27,910 bases of DNA from Lentisphaeria bacterium (GTDB lineage Bacteria > Verrucomicrobiota > Lentisphaeria > Victivallales > Victivallaceae): contig JABLYX010000065.1 in NCBI GenBank assembly GCA_018265615.1, positions 1-27,910 of the forward strand, read 5' to 3'. The translations under genes and the position numbers were made by a program. The notes below the pieces were generated by a model. That model searched no databases, was not told where the DNA came from, and worked only from the letters and a program-made list of their open reading frames with translations. Positions 15,223 to 23,509 of this stretch are shown here, piece by piece (the stretch's first letter is position 1; every line of letters starts with the position of its first letter).

Positions 15223-15306
15223 TGGTACCCGGAACGGGACTTGAACCCGTACACCTTTCGGCTGCAGATTTTAAGTCTGCTGCGTCTGCCATTCCGCCAT
15301 CCGGGC
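15223..15306 (-). tRNA. tRNA-Leu (anticodon UAA), CCA encoded
   Basis: The minus strand folds as a class II tRNA of 84 bases including an encoded 3' CCA. The acceptor arm is GCCCGGA/TCCGGGT with a G-U first pair and discriminator A. The anticodon stem GCAGA/TCTGC holds the loop CTTAAAA, so the anticodon is TAA at 15273-15271. A long variable arm (TGCAGCCGAAAGGTGT) and the T arm with GTTCAAG are present. It reads Leu UUA/UUG codons, which are rare in this GC-rich DNA. Confidence 0.97.
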
Positions 15307-15323
15307 ACGGCTGATTGTTGCAT

Positions 15324-15352
15324 ACAATAGCCGAGATCGGCTGTTTTTTCCA
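15324..15352 (-). promoter_or_regulatory. Promoter of the tRNA-Leu gene
   Basis: On the minus strand TGGAAA (15352-15347) and TATTGT (15329-15324) are separated by 17 bp, and the tRNA starts about 18 bp after the -10 box. The spacer contains the inverted repeat AGCCGA-GA-TCGGCT (15329-15342), read on the plus strand. Confidence 0.5.
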
Positions 15353-15441
15353 GTCCGGTTCGCGAAAAAAACGGAAATGCCCTGATCGGAATCCGGGGAG
15401 GAGCCAATTGTAAAATCAATGTCAAACGGTTTTTCGTGCAA

Positions 15442-15470
15442 TTGCATTCGCCGGGGGCGTACGTTATATT
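15442..15470 (+). promoter_or_regulatory. Promoter of the VWA lipoprotein gene
   Basis: TTGCAT (15442-15447) and TATATT (15465-15470) are separated by 17 bp, with the ATG 41 bp further on and AAGGAG before it. The rest of the 15353-15441 stretch shows nothing I can assign beyond two CAATTG hexamers. Confidence 0.6.
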
Positions 15471-15511
15471 CGCCTTCAGAACCCCAACCCCGAAATTAAG
15501 GAGAAACGTTC

Positions 15512-17203
15512 ATGCCGAAATTATGGATCACCGGAATCATGGCGGCGGCGCTGGCGGCGGCGCTCTTCTGCTCATGCAGCCCGAAACTCGCCGAATCCTC
15601 CTCTCAGAGCGCCCTTGAACCTTATCAGGCGGAGATGTGTCCCGCCGCTCCCCTCCCGGCCCCGGCAGCCAAGGCGGTCAGCAGGGCAAAGAGTGAACTC
15701 ATGATACTGTCCAGCGGCAGCGCGCATTTCGGAAGGGCCGCGGGGGCTTCGGAGAACAGGCCGATAAACGGATTGCCCGCCGATTTCAACACGGAGGAGT
15801 ACAAGCACATCGAAGAGAACGGCTTCTTCACAACGGCCGCCCGGCCACTCTCCACCTTCGGGGCCGACGTCGATACCGCCGGATACGCCAACACGCGGCG
15901 CATGCTTATGGAGGAGAACCGTCTGCCCGTCAAAGACGCCGTCCGGGTCGAAGAGTTCCTGAACTACTTCAGCTACGACTATCCGGCGCCGAAAGGGGAC
16001 GACCCTTTTGCGCTGACCTTTGAAATGGGCGAATGCCCGTGGAAGCCGGAGCACAGGCTGCTTCTCGTGGGCGTACAGGGACGCAAGATCGCCCATGACC
16101 GGCTGCCGCCCTCGAACTTCGTTTTCCTGATCGACAACTCCGGCTCCATGTACTCCGAAATGCCGCTCCTGCGCGAAGCGATGCAGATGCTCACCGACAA
16201 GCTGCGGCCCGAAGACAGGGTCAGCCTCGTCACCTACGGCGGCGGCGCCAAAGTCCTGCTCGACTCGACCGAGGGGAGCGACAAAGAAAAAATCAAGGCG
16301 CGGATCAGGGAGCTCGAAGCCTCCGGCTTCACCCCCGGCGCGGCGGGAATCCGCACCGCTTACGAGCTCGCCGAAAAGAATTTCATCAAAGGCGGCAACA
16401 ACCGCGTGATCCTCGTCACCGACGGCGATTTCAATATCGGCGTCTCAAGTGAATCCGAGCTGGTCGGACTGATCGAAAAGAAGCGCGGCAGCGGCGTCTT
16501 CCTGACCGCGATCGGCATGGGCCGCGGCAATTATAAGGACAACAAGATGAAGATGCTGGCCAATAAGGGAAACGGCAATTATATCTTCCTCGACAATCTC
16601 CGCGAGGCGCGCCATGCCCTGGTCAACGAGATGACCGGCCGGATGTTCACGCTTGCGAAGGATGTGAAGTTCCAGATTGAATTCAACCCCGCAAAGGTGT
16701 TCGGCTACCGGCTGCTCGGCTACGAGCTGCGCAAACTCGAGGACAGGGATTTCAACGACGACACGAAGGACTCCGGCGAAGTCGGCGTCGGCCACCAGGT
16801 GACCGCACTCTACGAGCTCGTCATGGCCGATGCGCCCGAGGCGGTCAGGAAGCAGGCGTCCGGCAGCGTCGACCCGCTGAAATACCGGCCGCGGAAAGCG
16901 GCGGCAACCGGAAGCGGCGACCTTCTGACCTTCAAGCTGCGCTACCAGCTGCCGGAGGGCAAAAGCCCGAGCCGCCTCATGGAATTCGATCTCGCGTCCG
17001 TTCCGGGGAAAACCGGCAACTGGGAGTGGGCCTCAGCCGTCGCGGAGTTCGCGCTGCTGCTGCGCGATTCTCCGCATAAGGGGAGCGCCGATTTCAACTC
17101 GCTTCTGAAACGCGCGCGGAAAAACCTCGGCAGCGATGAAGACAGCCGCCGCGCGGAGTTCCTCACAATGGCGGCCGCCGCGAAGGAGCTGTCGAAGAAA
17201 TAG
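15512..17203 (+). CDS. YfbK-like von Willebrand factor A domain lipoprotein
   Basis: The protein has 563 residues. A signal peptide ends in LFCSC, so lipidation at C22 (or C20) and membrane anchoring are likely. After a low-complexity linker comes the N-terminal segment typical of the YfbK-like group (LSTFGADVDTAGYANTRRML, VRVEEFLNYFSYDYP). A VWA domain with the metal-binding MIDAS motif DNSGSM (D208, S210, S212) and VTDGDFNIG follows, then the DUF3520-like C-terminal region. VWA domains bind protein partners through a divalent metal; the partner here is unknown. It has its own promoter and a strong AAGGAG ribosome site, and stands alone between a tRNA gene and the convergent metal-efflux operon. 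Confidence 0.92.
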   Translation: MPKLWITGIMAAALAAALFCSCSPKLAESSSQSALEPYQAEMCPAAPLPAPAAKAVSRAKSELMILSSGSAHFGRAAGASENRPINGLPADFNTEEYKHIEENGFFTTAARPLSTFGADVDTAGYANTRRMLMEENRLPVKDAVRVEEFLNYFSYDYPAPKGDDPFALTFEMGECPWKPEHRLLLVGVQGRKIAHDRLPPSNFVFLIDNSGSMYSEMPLLREAMQMLTDKLRPEDRVSLVTYGGGAKVLLDSTEGSDKEKIKARIRELEASGFTPGAAGIRTAYELAEKNFIKGGNNRVILVTDGDFNIGVSSESELVGLIEKKRGSGVFLTAIGMGRGNYKDNKMKMLANKGNGNYIFLDNLREARHALVNEMTGRMFTLAKDVKFQIEFNPAKVFGYRLLGYELRKLEDRDFNDDTKDSGEVGVGHQVTALYELVMADAPEAVRKQASGSVDPLKYRPRKAAATGSGDLLTFKLRYQLPEGKSPSRLMEFDLASVPGKTGNWEWASAVAEFALLLRDSPHKGSADFNSLLKRARKNLGSDEDSRRAEFLTMAAAAKELSKK

Positions 17204-17219
17204 CCCGCCGGATGCAAAA

Positions 17220-17245
17220 CGCCCCGGCCCTTTCCGGCCGGGGCG
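17220..17245. terminator. Hairpin shared by convergent VWA and metal-ATPase genes
   Basis: CGCCCCGGCC (17220-17229) and GGCCGGGGCG (17236-17245) form a perfect 10-bp stem with a 6-base loop. On the minus strand it is followed by TTTT, so it should terminate the ATPase operon. On the plus strand no T-run follows, so termination of the VWA gene would be weaker. Confidence 0.75.
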
Positions 17246-17250
17246 CATGT

Positions 17251-19350
17251 TCAGCGGACGCGAAGCGCGCGCAGCGCATTCAGGATCGCGAGGAGCGTAA
17301 CGCCGACATCCGCGAAAACCGCTCCCCACATCGACACGAACCCGAGCGCGCCCGCCAGCAGCACCACCCCCTTGATGCCGAGTGCGAGCATGATGTTCCC
17401 GCGCACGATTCCGAGCGTCCGGCGCGAGATGCGGATCGCCGGGGCGAGCCGCGACGGCTCGTCCGTCATCAGCACCACATCGGCCGATTCGACCGCCGCG
17501 TCGGAACCGAGCCCGCCCATCGCGACGCCGACATCGGCGCGCGCCAGCACCGGCGCATCGTTGATCCCGTCACCGACGAACGCGAGCTTTTCACCCGGCT
17601 TCAGATGGCTCATCACCTCTTCGAGGCAGGCGACCTTGCCGGTCGGCAGGAGTTCGGCGTGAACCTCGTCGATGCCGAGCTGCCGGGCGACGCTTTCCGC
17701 CGTTTTCCGGTTGTCTCCGGTCAGCAGGATCAGCCGCTCGACGCCGCATTCGCGCAGTTCGCGCACCGCCGCCCCGGCGTCCGGCTTCAGCGCGTCGGCG
17801 ATGACCACACTGCCGAGGCAGCGGCCGTTTTCGGCCACATGCACAACCGTCCCCTCCGCTTCGACCTGCGGAACCTCGATGCCGGCGAGTTCGAGGAGCC
17901 CCCGGTTCCCGACCCGGACCTCGGCCCCGTCAATTACAATGCGCACGCCGTGACCGGCGATCTCCTCGACGGAGCCGAGGCGTTCCGGCTCCACCGCGCC
18001 CTTCCACGCCTTCCGCAGCGAAAGCGCAATCGGATGGCTCGAGTTGAGTTCGGCGTGCGCGGCGAGCTCAAGCACGCGCTCCGGATCGACCCCCGGCGCA
18101 GGGAGCACGCCGCGGACTTCGAACCGTCCCTGCGTCAGGGTTCCGGTCTTGTCGAACGCGACCGCTTTCACCCCCGCCAGTGTCTCAAGATAGTTGCCGC
18201 CTTTGAAGAGGATTCCGCGCCGCGACGCGCCGCCGATCCCCGCAAAAAACGAGAGCGGCACCGAAATCACAAGCGCGCACGGGCACGAGATCACGAGAAA
18301 CACGAGCGCCCGGTAAATCCACGTGCTCCATTCGGCTCCGGCCGCGAGCGGCGGAACGGCCGCCAGCAGCAGCGCGGCGGCGAAAACGGCGGGCGTGTAG
18401 ATGCGCGCGAAACGCGTGATGAAGTTCTCACTCTTCGATTTGCGGTTCGCGGCGTTTTCGACCTCGGCGAGAATCCGGCTGACCGTCGAATCCTCGCTGC
18501 GGCTCGTGACTTCGACCTCGAGCACGCCGGAGAGGTTGATCGTGCCGCTCAGGACCGCATCGCCAGCTTCAACCGGGCGCGGCTGCGACTCGCCCGTCAG
18601 CGCGGCCGTGTCGAGCTGCGACGCGCCGGAACGGACCACACCGTCCAGCGGAACACGTTCGCCGGGCTTCACGACGATGCGGTCGCCGGGATTGACCGCA
18701 TCCGGCGCGACGACGCTTACAACGCCCTCCTTCAGCAGGTTCGCGAAATCCGGGCGGATATCCATCAGCTCCGCGATCGACCGGCGCGACCGCTCGACCG
18801 CAAGCGCCTGGAAATATTCACCGATGTGGAAGAAGAGCATCACAGCCGCCGCCTCGGCGTATTCCCCGACCGCCCACGCGCCCGCCGTGGCCAGCGCCAT
18901 GAGCAGATTTTCATCGAAGATATCCCGCGTGAACAGATGGCGGAACGCCGTCAGCAGCACCCGCCAGCCGGAGAGCAGGTAGACGAAGGCAAACGCCGCA
19001 ACCGTCACTGCTTTCGGAGCCCCGTGCGCCGACAAAATCCACCCCGCCGCGAACGCCGCCGCGGAAACCCCGATCACCGCCAGCGGAAGCTTCCCCGGTT
19101 CATGTGCGTGACTGTGCGCGTGTTCCTCTTTGCCGCGCAGCTCCGCATCCGGCTCGATCTGGCGGACCAGCCGTGCGAGCGCGTCCCGGACCTTTCCCTC
19201 CCCGGCCCGCTCTTCGAGCTCCAGTGAAATCTGCCCGGAAGCGAAGTTCAACCGCGCGCCGCGGACCCCCGGCAGCCTGTTCGCCCCGGCCTCGATCTTG
19301 CCCGCGCACTCCGCACAGGCAAGGTTGTGGATATAAAATACCTGTTTCAT
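17251..19350 (-). CDS. P1B-type heavy-metal (Zn/Cd/Pb) efflux ATPase, CadA/ZntA type
   Basis: The protein has 699 residues from ATG at 19350, preceded by GGAGGAAGA; it overlaps the ArsR-family gene by 4 bp (ATGA). An N-terminal heavy-metal-associated domain has C12-x2-C15, followed by a His-rich stretch (HAHSHAH, about residue 80). Membrane segments bear the CPC ion-channel motif at 356-358. The phosphorylation motif DKTGTLT begins at D400, an SSHPIAL nucleotide-binding motif follows, and GDGINDAP lies near 593-600. The CPC motif with DVG near the C-terminus and an adjacent CadC-type repressor point to Zn(II)/Cd(II)/Pb(II) export across the inner membrane rather than Cu(I). The exact metal is not decided by sequence. 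Confidence 0.95.
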   Translation of the reverse strand: MKQVFYIHNLACAECAGKIEAGANRLPGVRGARLNFASGQISLELEERAGEGKVRDALARLVRQIEPDAELRGKEEHAHSHAHEPGKLPLAVIGVSAAAFAAGWILSAHGAPKAVTVAAFAFVYLLSGWRVLLTAFRHLFTRDIFDENLLMALATAGAWAVGEYAEAAAVMLFFHIGEYFQALAVERSRRSIAELMDIRPDFANLLKEGVVSVVAPDAVNPGDRIVVKPGERVPLDGVVRSGASQLDTAALTGESQPRPVEAGDAVLSGTINLSGVLEVEVTSRSEDSTVSRILAEVENAANRKSKSENFITRFARIYTPAVFAAALLLAAVPPLAAGAEWSTWIYRALVFLVISCPCALVISVPLSFFAGIGGASRRGILFKGGNYLETLAGVKAVAFDKTGTLTQGRFEVRGVLPAPGVDPERVLELAAHAELNSSHPIALSLRKAWKGAVEPERLGSVEEIAGHGVRIVIDGAEVRVGNRGLLELAGIEVPQVEAEGTVVHVAENGRCLGSVVIADALKPDAGAAVRELRECGVERLILLTGDNRKTAESVARQLGIDEVHAELLPTGKVACLEEVMSHLKPGEKLAFVGDGINDAPVLARADVGVAMGGLGSDAAVESADVVLMTDEPSRLAPAIRISRRTLGIVRGNIMLALGIKGVVLLAGALGFVSMWGAVFADVGVTLLAILNALRALRVR

Positions 19351-19706
19351 TCTTCCTCCATATGTGTGCGGCACAGGTCGAACAGCATTCCGACATGCTC
19401 GTCACACAGCGAATAATAAACGACTTTCCCGGCCTTCCGGCATTTGACCAACCTGCCCTGACGCAGGATCTTCAGGTGATGCGCCGCCGCCGGCTGGCTC
19501 ATCTGCAGCACCGCCGCGATGTCGCAGGCGCACAGTTCCGACAGCAGAAGCGCGCCCACGATCTTCAGCCGGGTCGCGTCGCCCAGCACCTTGAACATCT
19601 CGGCCATCCCCGCCAGAGTCTCATCAGGCGGAATGCCGTTCTTCACCAGCCGGACCGCATCCTCGTGGATCACGGTACAGCCGCACACCGGTGATTCGCA
19701 TTCCAT
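19347..19706 (-). CDS. ArsR/SmtB-family metal-responsive repressor, CadC type
   Basis: The protein has 119 residues and a winged helix-turn-helix (ELCACDIAAVLQMSQPAAAHHLKIL). It has both metal sites known in CadC. Cysteines at 3, 8 and 10 with C59 and C61 in LCACD match the Cys-rich alpha-3N site for Cd/Pb. D102, H104, H115 and E118 match the alpha-5 zinc site of SmtB/CzrA. Metal binding should release it from the operator upstream and allow expression of the efflux ATPase, whose start overlaps its stop by 4 bp. The ATG at 19706 has a strong AAGGAGG site. Confidence 0.94.
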   Translation of the reverse strand: MECESPVCGCTVIHEDAVRLVKNGIPPDETLAGMAEMFKVLGDATRLKIVGALLLSELCACDIAAVLQMSQPAAAHHLKILRQGRLVKCRKAGKVVYYSLCDEHVGMLFDLCRTHMEEE

Positions 19707-19730
19707 GGTTTCCTCCTTATCGATTCAACA

Positions 19731-19748
19731 ATTAAACAATTATTTAAT
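19731..19748. promoter_or_regulatory. AT-rich operator of the metal-efflux operon
   Basis: ATTAAA and TTTAAT are perfect 6-bp inverted arms around CAATTA, giving 16 symmetric bases of 18. It lies between the -10 box and the repressor start, at about +5 to +22, and is AT-rich like known SmtB/CadC operators. Confidence 0.6.
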
Positions 19749-19759
19749 CATTTAACTAT

Positions 19760-19787
19760 AAAATAGCCGGCCCTGACGAAAAGTCAA
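19760..19787 (-). promoter_or_regulatory. Promoter of the ArsR-ATPase operon
   Basis: On the minus strand TTGACT (19787-19782) and TATTTT (19765-19760) are separated by 16 bp. The -35 box lies in the terminator hairpin of the upstream oxidoreductase gene. Confidence 0.5.
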
Positions 19788-19797
19788 GTCGGCCGGC
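19760..19797 (-). terminator. Intrinsic terminator after the oxidoreductase gene, overlapping the next promoter
   Basis: On the minus strand GCCGGCC (19797-19791) and GGCCGGC (19772-19766) form a 7-bp GC stem enclosing a smaller TGAC/GTCA stem, followed by TATTTT. Confidence 0.65.
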
Positions 19798-19820
19798 GGA
19801 AATTCTTACAAAATTTCACA

Positions 19821-21062
19821 TCAGAATTCCGGAGCGAATCCCCAATCCTGCACGGGGGTCAGTTCTCCGTCGCGGCGGGCGGAGTCGTTCGCGGCCATGC
19901 CCATCGCCATATAGTGTCCCGCCTCCCAGGCGTTCACGAGCGGCTGGCGGCCCTCGGAAACGCACGAGACGAATTCGTGCACGAGATATGGGTGCGAGCC
20001 GCCGTGCCCGAGCGGAACGAAATCGCGATTCTGCAGGTCGCCGGAGTCCTTATTCTGAACTCGCAGGAACGCGTCGCGCACCTCGGGCGGCAGCGGGTCG
20101 AACAACTCCGCATCGGTGAAGCAAGTCCGCTGCTCCGGGCGGATCGCGTCGCTTTCGTTCGTGCGCCCGTTGCAATACCATGTGTTCTCCGAAAACGAGC
20201 CGCGTGTCCCGATGATGCGGAACGTCTCGTTCTCAAGCGGGCTGATCTGTCCGGCGAGCTCGCGCATCTCCGCCACGCGCATCGACGCGCCGTTCGCAAG
20301 CTCGAACAGCGCGGTTATGTTGCTGAAATCATTGTTGCGGAAAAATGAGTCGCCGGTGCGGTTCCGCCAACCGAACGCCGCGACTTTGCGGGCTCGCGTC
20401 CCCATGCAGAAGATCGGGCCGCTGACGGAGTGGGTCGGGTAGTTCATCGGCGTGGAGAGCTTTCCGGCGCGGGCGTACGCCTCCTCGCGCTCCGGCCACT
20501 CCCGGCCGATCCGGCTCGCGGTCCGTCTGCGCTGCACCTCGCGCAAACTGCACGAGTTGTCCACGTCGTGCATATACTCCCCTTCGGCGTAGACGAAGTC
20601 GCCGAACTCGCCCGCGAGCGCCTTGCGGCGGCAGAACATCGCCTGCGGGCGGAAGCAGGTGGTTTCGCCGAGCATGTAGTGCTTCCCGGTCCGTTTCGAT
20701 GTTTCGATGATCCGGTCGCACCAGTCGAGCACCTCGCCGCCGTCCGGCAGGCAGGTCAGCGGAACCGCGCTGTAGACCTCCTTGCCCGCCTCCATCGCCT
20801 GAATGCACTGCGGCGCATGGAGCCACGGCTGCGTGATGACGACGAGCGCGTCGAGATCGCTGCGGCAGATGTCGTCGAGCGTCAGGTACACGTCGCGCGG
20901 ATTGAATTTATCCGCGAAGAACGGATCCTGCGCGAATTTCGCGATCCGTTCCGCTTCACAGTCGCAGAGCGCGATCCGGTCCACGAGCGGATGCGCCTTG
21001 AAAAGCGGTGCGAAAGCGCTCCCGAAGCTGCCGAGGCCGACGAGGCCGATGCTGATTCCCAT
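19821..21062 (-). CDS. Gfo/Idh/MocA-family oxidoreductase
   Basis: The protein has 413 residues. An N-terminal Rossmann fold (IGLVGLGSFGSAFAPLF, about 4-20) binds NAD(P). The segment around residues 85-105 (QPWLHAPQCIQAMEAGKEVY) matches the conserved part of the family, although the usual EKP is SAVP here. The C-terminal alpha/beta domain includes NETFRIIGTRGSF and a late HPYLVHEFV. The family oxidises or epimerises sugars, inositols or related polyols; no substrate can be assigned. It sits 18 bp after a DMT permease on the same strand, and a divergent AraC regulator lies beyond, suggesting uptake and oxidation of one sugar-like compound. AAGGAAAGGA lies upstream of the ATG. Confidence 0.92.
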   Translation of the reverse strand: MGISIGLVGLGSFGSAFAPLFKAHPLVDRIALCDCEAERIAKFAQDPFFADKFNPRDVYLTLDDICRSDLDALVVITQPWLHAPQCIQAMEAGKEVYSAVPLTCLPDGGEVLDWCDRIIETSKRTGKHYMLGETTCFRPQAMFCRRKALAGEFGDFVYAEGEYMHDVDNSCSLREVQRRRTASRIGREWPEREEAYARAGKLSTPMNYPTHSVSGPIFCMGTRARKVAAFGWRNRTGDSFFRNNDFSNITALFELANGASMRVAEMRELAGQISPLENETFRIIGTRGSFSENTWYCNGRTNESDAIRPEQRTCFTDAELFDPLPPEVRDAFLRVQNKDSGDLQNRDFVPLGHGGSHPYLVHEFVSCVSEGRQPLVNAWEAGHYMAMGMAANDSARRDGELTPVQDWGFAPEF

Positions 21063-21080
21063 ACGAATTGTCCTTTCCTT

Positions 21081-21956
21081 TTAAAACGCCAGAAGCACCA
21101 TGCCGAAAACCGCAAGCAGGATGCCGGATGTCCCGGCAAGCCCGGTCCGTTCCCCGCGGATTAACACCGAATAGAGAAAAAAAAGCGCGATCGAACTGCC
21201 GACCGCGAGCGGATATGCGATTCCCGCCGCCCCGCATTGCGTCAGGATGTCGAGCGCCCGGAAAAGCATCCACTGCCCCGCCGCCACCAGAATCCCGTAG
21301 AGCAGCGCAAGCGGCAGGACGCCGACCGCCCGGAACTCACGGCGGCGGATCACCGCCGCAATCCAGCCGAGCCCGCAGAAACTCAGCAGAGGAACCCGCC
21401 AGCTCAGCGCCTCCGCGTCAAGCCCGGGAAGCCGGTTCGGCAGCAGAGTCAGCGTCTGCTGGAGCCCGAGGAGCCCGAAGGCGAAAAATGCAAACCGGAG
21501 GAACGCGCGGCTCCCCTCTCTCTCCCCGCCGTCGCATTTCGAACGGCTGAGCGGAACCAGGCTCGCAAGCAGCAGCGCCATTCCGGCGATCCGCCAGAAT
21601 GTCGCACGCTCTCCGAAAAGCGCCAGCCCCGCCGCGAACGGGCAGAGCATCGCCGACTGCGCGATACTCCAGCTCACGCTGTGGCTGCCGCGCCGCATCG
21701 CCCCGCGCAGCGCGAGAAATCCGAACTGCCCCGCGATTCCGGCCGGAACCATCACAGCCGCAACCGCCGATACCGCACCGGCCGGAGCGGCCTGCGGCGG
21801 AGCGCCCGTCCAGACCGCCAGCAGGAAAAACAGCGCCCCCAGGAAGAGAAACAGATAAAATCCCTCTTTCTTCTCCGCCGCGCGGCCGTAGACGATCCCG
21901 ATGCAGCACCAGACCACTCCCGTGGCCAACGTGATTCCGATTCCCCGCAAGAGCAT
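21081..21956 (-). CDS. DMT/EamA-like permease, multi-spanning
   Basis: The protein has 291 residues, almost entirely hydrophobic, with roughly nine or ten predicted membrane helices in two halves joined by a charged loop (SRSKCDGGEREGSR, near residues 138-151). This size and layout match drug/metabolite transporter superfamily permeases, including sugar-type members. Its substrate is unknown; the neighbouring oxidoreductase gene and AraC regulator suggest a sugar or polyol. ATG at 21956 is preceded by GGACAGGAT. The promoter at 21978-22006 lies just upstream. Confidence 0.85.
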   Translation of the reverse strand: MLLRGIGITLATGVVWCCIGIVYGRAAEKKEGFYLFLFLGALFFLLAVWTGAPPQAAPAGAVSAVAAVMVPAGIAGQFGFLALRGAMRRGSHSVSWSIAQSAMLCPFAAGLALFGERATFWRIAGMALLLASLVPLSRSKCDGGEREGSRAFLRFAFFAFGLLGLQQTLTLLPNRLPGLDAEALSWRVPLLSFCGLGWIAAVIRRREFRAVGVLPLALLYGILVAAGQWMLFRALDILTQCGAAGIAYPLAVGSSIALFFLYSVLIRGERTGLAGTSGILLAVFGMVLLAF

Positions 21957-21977
21957 ATCCTGTCCTTTTTTTCTTTT

Positions 21978-22006
21978 AGTATACTTGAAAAATTACAGAA
22001 CAGCAA
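21978..22006 (-). promoter_or_regulatory. Promoter of the permease-oxidoreductase pair
   Basis: On the minus strand TTGCTG (22006-22001) and TATACT (21983-21978) are separated by 17 bp. The poor -35 match fits a promoter needing an activator such as the divergent AraC protein. No convincing promoter for the AraC gene itself is visible apart from an AT-rich TATTATAAAA near 22044-22054. Confidence 0.55.
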
Positions 22007-22061
22007 CTACATTTTCCCACAATATCCTGCAGATAAGAATTCATTATTATAAAAAACGATC

Positions 22062-22892
22062 ATGAAACTGAAAATCGTCCACTCCGGTCTCTACAGCCGC
22101 CCCGAAACCTATGTGCAGGAGTTGGTCTTCACGCATATCGGGCTTGTCGTCGGCGGGCTGGACTATATGAACATCCGCACGCCGGACGGCGGCGGGACGC
22201 TCAGGCTCGAACCGGCCGGACTCCCGTGCCTGTCATTTATCCCGACCGGGGCAACGATCGATTTCCGTTTCAACCGCAAGCGCGAAAACTGGGTGATCCA
22301 GTGCCGCATCCCGGAGCTGCGGGCGATCCCGCACGAATGCAGTTCGGTTCTGGAATACGACGGCAGCGAGCTGTGCGTCCCGTACGTCCGCCCGCTCACG
22401 GTTGAACAGGCGTTCGCGTTCCGGGAACGGTTTTCACGCATCGGGGAGCTGCATCGGAGCGGAACCCCGGCCAACACGGCGGCGGCCGAATGGATGGCTG
22501 CCGGAATCACGGGCGAAATGCTCGCGGCCCCCCCGGACGGACGGCAGCACGCCCCCTCCCCGGCCGCCCGCCTGCGCGGGCTGATCGACGCGGACACCGG
22601 GTTCCGGCAGACGCTCGGAGAGCTGAGCCGCGACGCCGGGGCGAGCGCCGGACACCTGCGCCGCCTCTTCCGCGAGGAGTTCCGGATCGACCCGGGGGAA
22701 TACCGCGCGCGCCGCCGCCTCGGCCGAATCATGGAGCTCATCGACCGGAACGACCGCAGTTTGAAGGAGATCGCCGAAGAGGTCGGCATGAGGCATGTGA
22801 CTCATCTGCACGCCTTCGTCCGCGAACGCTGCGGAGCCACCCCCGGCGAGCTGCAGAAGCAGCGCGGCCGGCTCCGCTCCGCTCCGCGCTGA
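22062..22892 (+). CDS. AraC-family transcriptional regulator
   Basis: The protein has 276 residues. The N-terminal half resembles a cupin-like ligand domain (PAGLPCLSFIPTGATIDFRF). The C-terminal 100 residues hold two helix-turn-helix units typical of AraC proteins: TLGELSRDAGASAGHLRRLF with FRIDPGEYRARRRLGRIMEL, then SLKEIAEEVGM-HVTHLHAFVRERCGATPGEL. It is transcribed divergently from the permease-oxidoreductase pair, 105 bp away, and probably activates it. No Shine-Dalgarno sequence is visible before the ATG (AAAAAACGATC), so translation may be weak; no better start was found upstream. Confidence 0.92.
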   Translation: MKLKIVHSGLYSRPETYVQELVFTHIGLVVGGLDYMNIRTPDGGGTLRLEPAGLPCLSFIPTGATIDFRFNRKRENWVIQCRIPELRAIPHECSSVLEYDGSELCVPYVRPLTVEQAFAFRERFSRIGELHRSGTPANTAAAEWMAAGITGEMLAAPPDGRQHAPSPAARLRGLIDADTGFRQTLGELSRDAGASAGHLRRLFREEFRIDPGEYRARRRLGRIMELIDRNDRSLKEIAEEVGMRHVTHLHAFVRERCGATPGELQKQRGRLRSAPR

Positions 22893-22902
22893 CGGCCGGC
22901 GG

Positions 22903-23509
22903 TCAATGCGACAGCAGCGAAACGATCACCAGGCCGACGCCGACAAGCACCACGCCGCACAGCTTGACCGGATAGCGGGGCTCTTTCAAAATCAGCAGCC
23001 CGGTCAGCACGCCGAAAGGCAGGCTCAACTGGCGGAACGCCTGCACGCAGCTCACATTCGTGCCGAACCGCATCGACAGCAGGATCAGGATGCAGCAGCC
23101 CGAGGCGCACACTCCGCAAAGCGGCGGGTAGACCGATTTCAGGAACAGCTGCCGGAACGCGACCCGGTTCCCGGAGCTTTCCCGAGTCCGCAGAGGATCG
23201 TCACCACGGCGGTCATCAGCACCGGCAGCGCCCGCGCCAACGGATACGCCATCGAAATATCGCTCCTGCTGTAGGCCCGGAAGAGCCCGGGGAAGTAGAC
23301 GCATTCGCACGCCCCGCTCAGCAGCAGACAGAGCCAGAAACGCAGCGGCAGCGCCGTAAAATCAAGTCCCGAAAAAAGCAGATCAGCACGGAAGTCATCG
23401 AGGCAAGCATATAGAACGACGCCGACGGCCGCTTGCTCTTCGAAAGAAAATTCCAGCCCGCATGCAGGATCGACACCCCGAATACGAGAAAAAACGCGCT
23501 CCAGGTCAT
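22903..23509 (-). pseudogene. Remnant of a DMT/EamA-like transporter, two frameshifts and an internal deletion
   Basis: Reading from ATG at 23509 gives MTWSAFFLVFGVSILHAGW and continues for about 45 residues in frame. It then needs a frame change at the six-A run 23372-23377 (plus strand) to continue as SGLDFTALPLRFWLCLLLSG, and a second near 23167-23173 to finish as NRVAFRQLFLKSVYPP to VIVSLLSH. Restoring one base at each site gives about 202 residues with membrane helices matching both ends of a DMT transporter. That is some 80-90 residues short of the usual 280-300, so a middle part is missing too. Its start overlaps the dus stop by 4 bp. Single-base sequencing errors could explain the frameshifts but not the shortness. 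Confidence 0.78.

Noticed and set aside
15223..15306. tRNA-Leu as an integration site for a mobile element
   Set aside because: No integrase, no repeated tRNA 3' end and no shift in gene content was seen on either side.
13281..15425. A 714-residue minus-strand frame spanning feoB and the tRNA
   Set aside because: It runs through a tRNA gene and two terminators and is Asp/Arg/His-rich, so it is an antisense artefact.
17212..19227. A 671-residue plus-strand frame opposite the metal ATPase
   Set aside because: Antisense shadow; the minus strand has CPC, DKTGT and GDGIND motifs.
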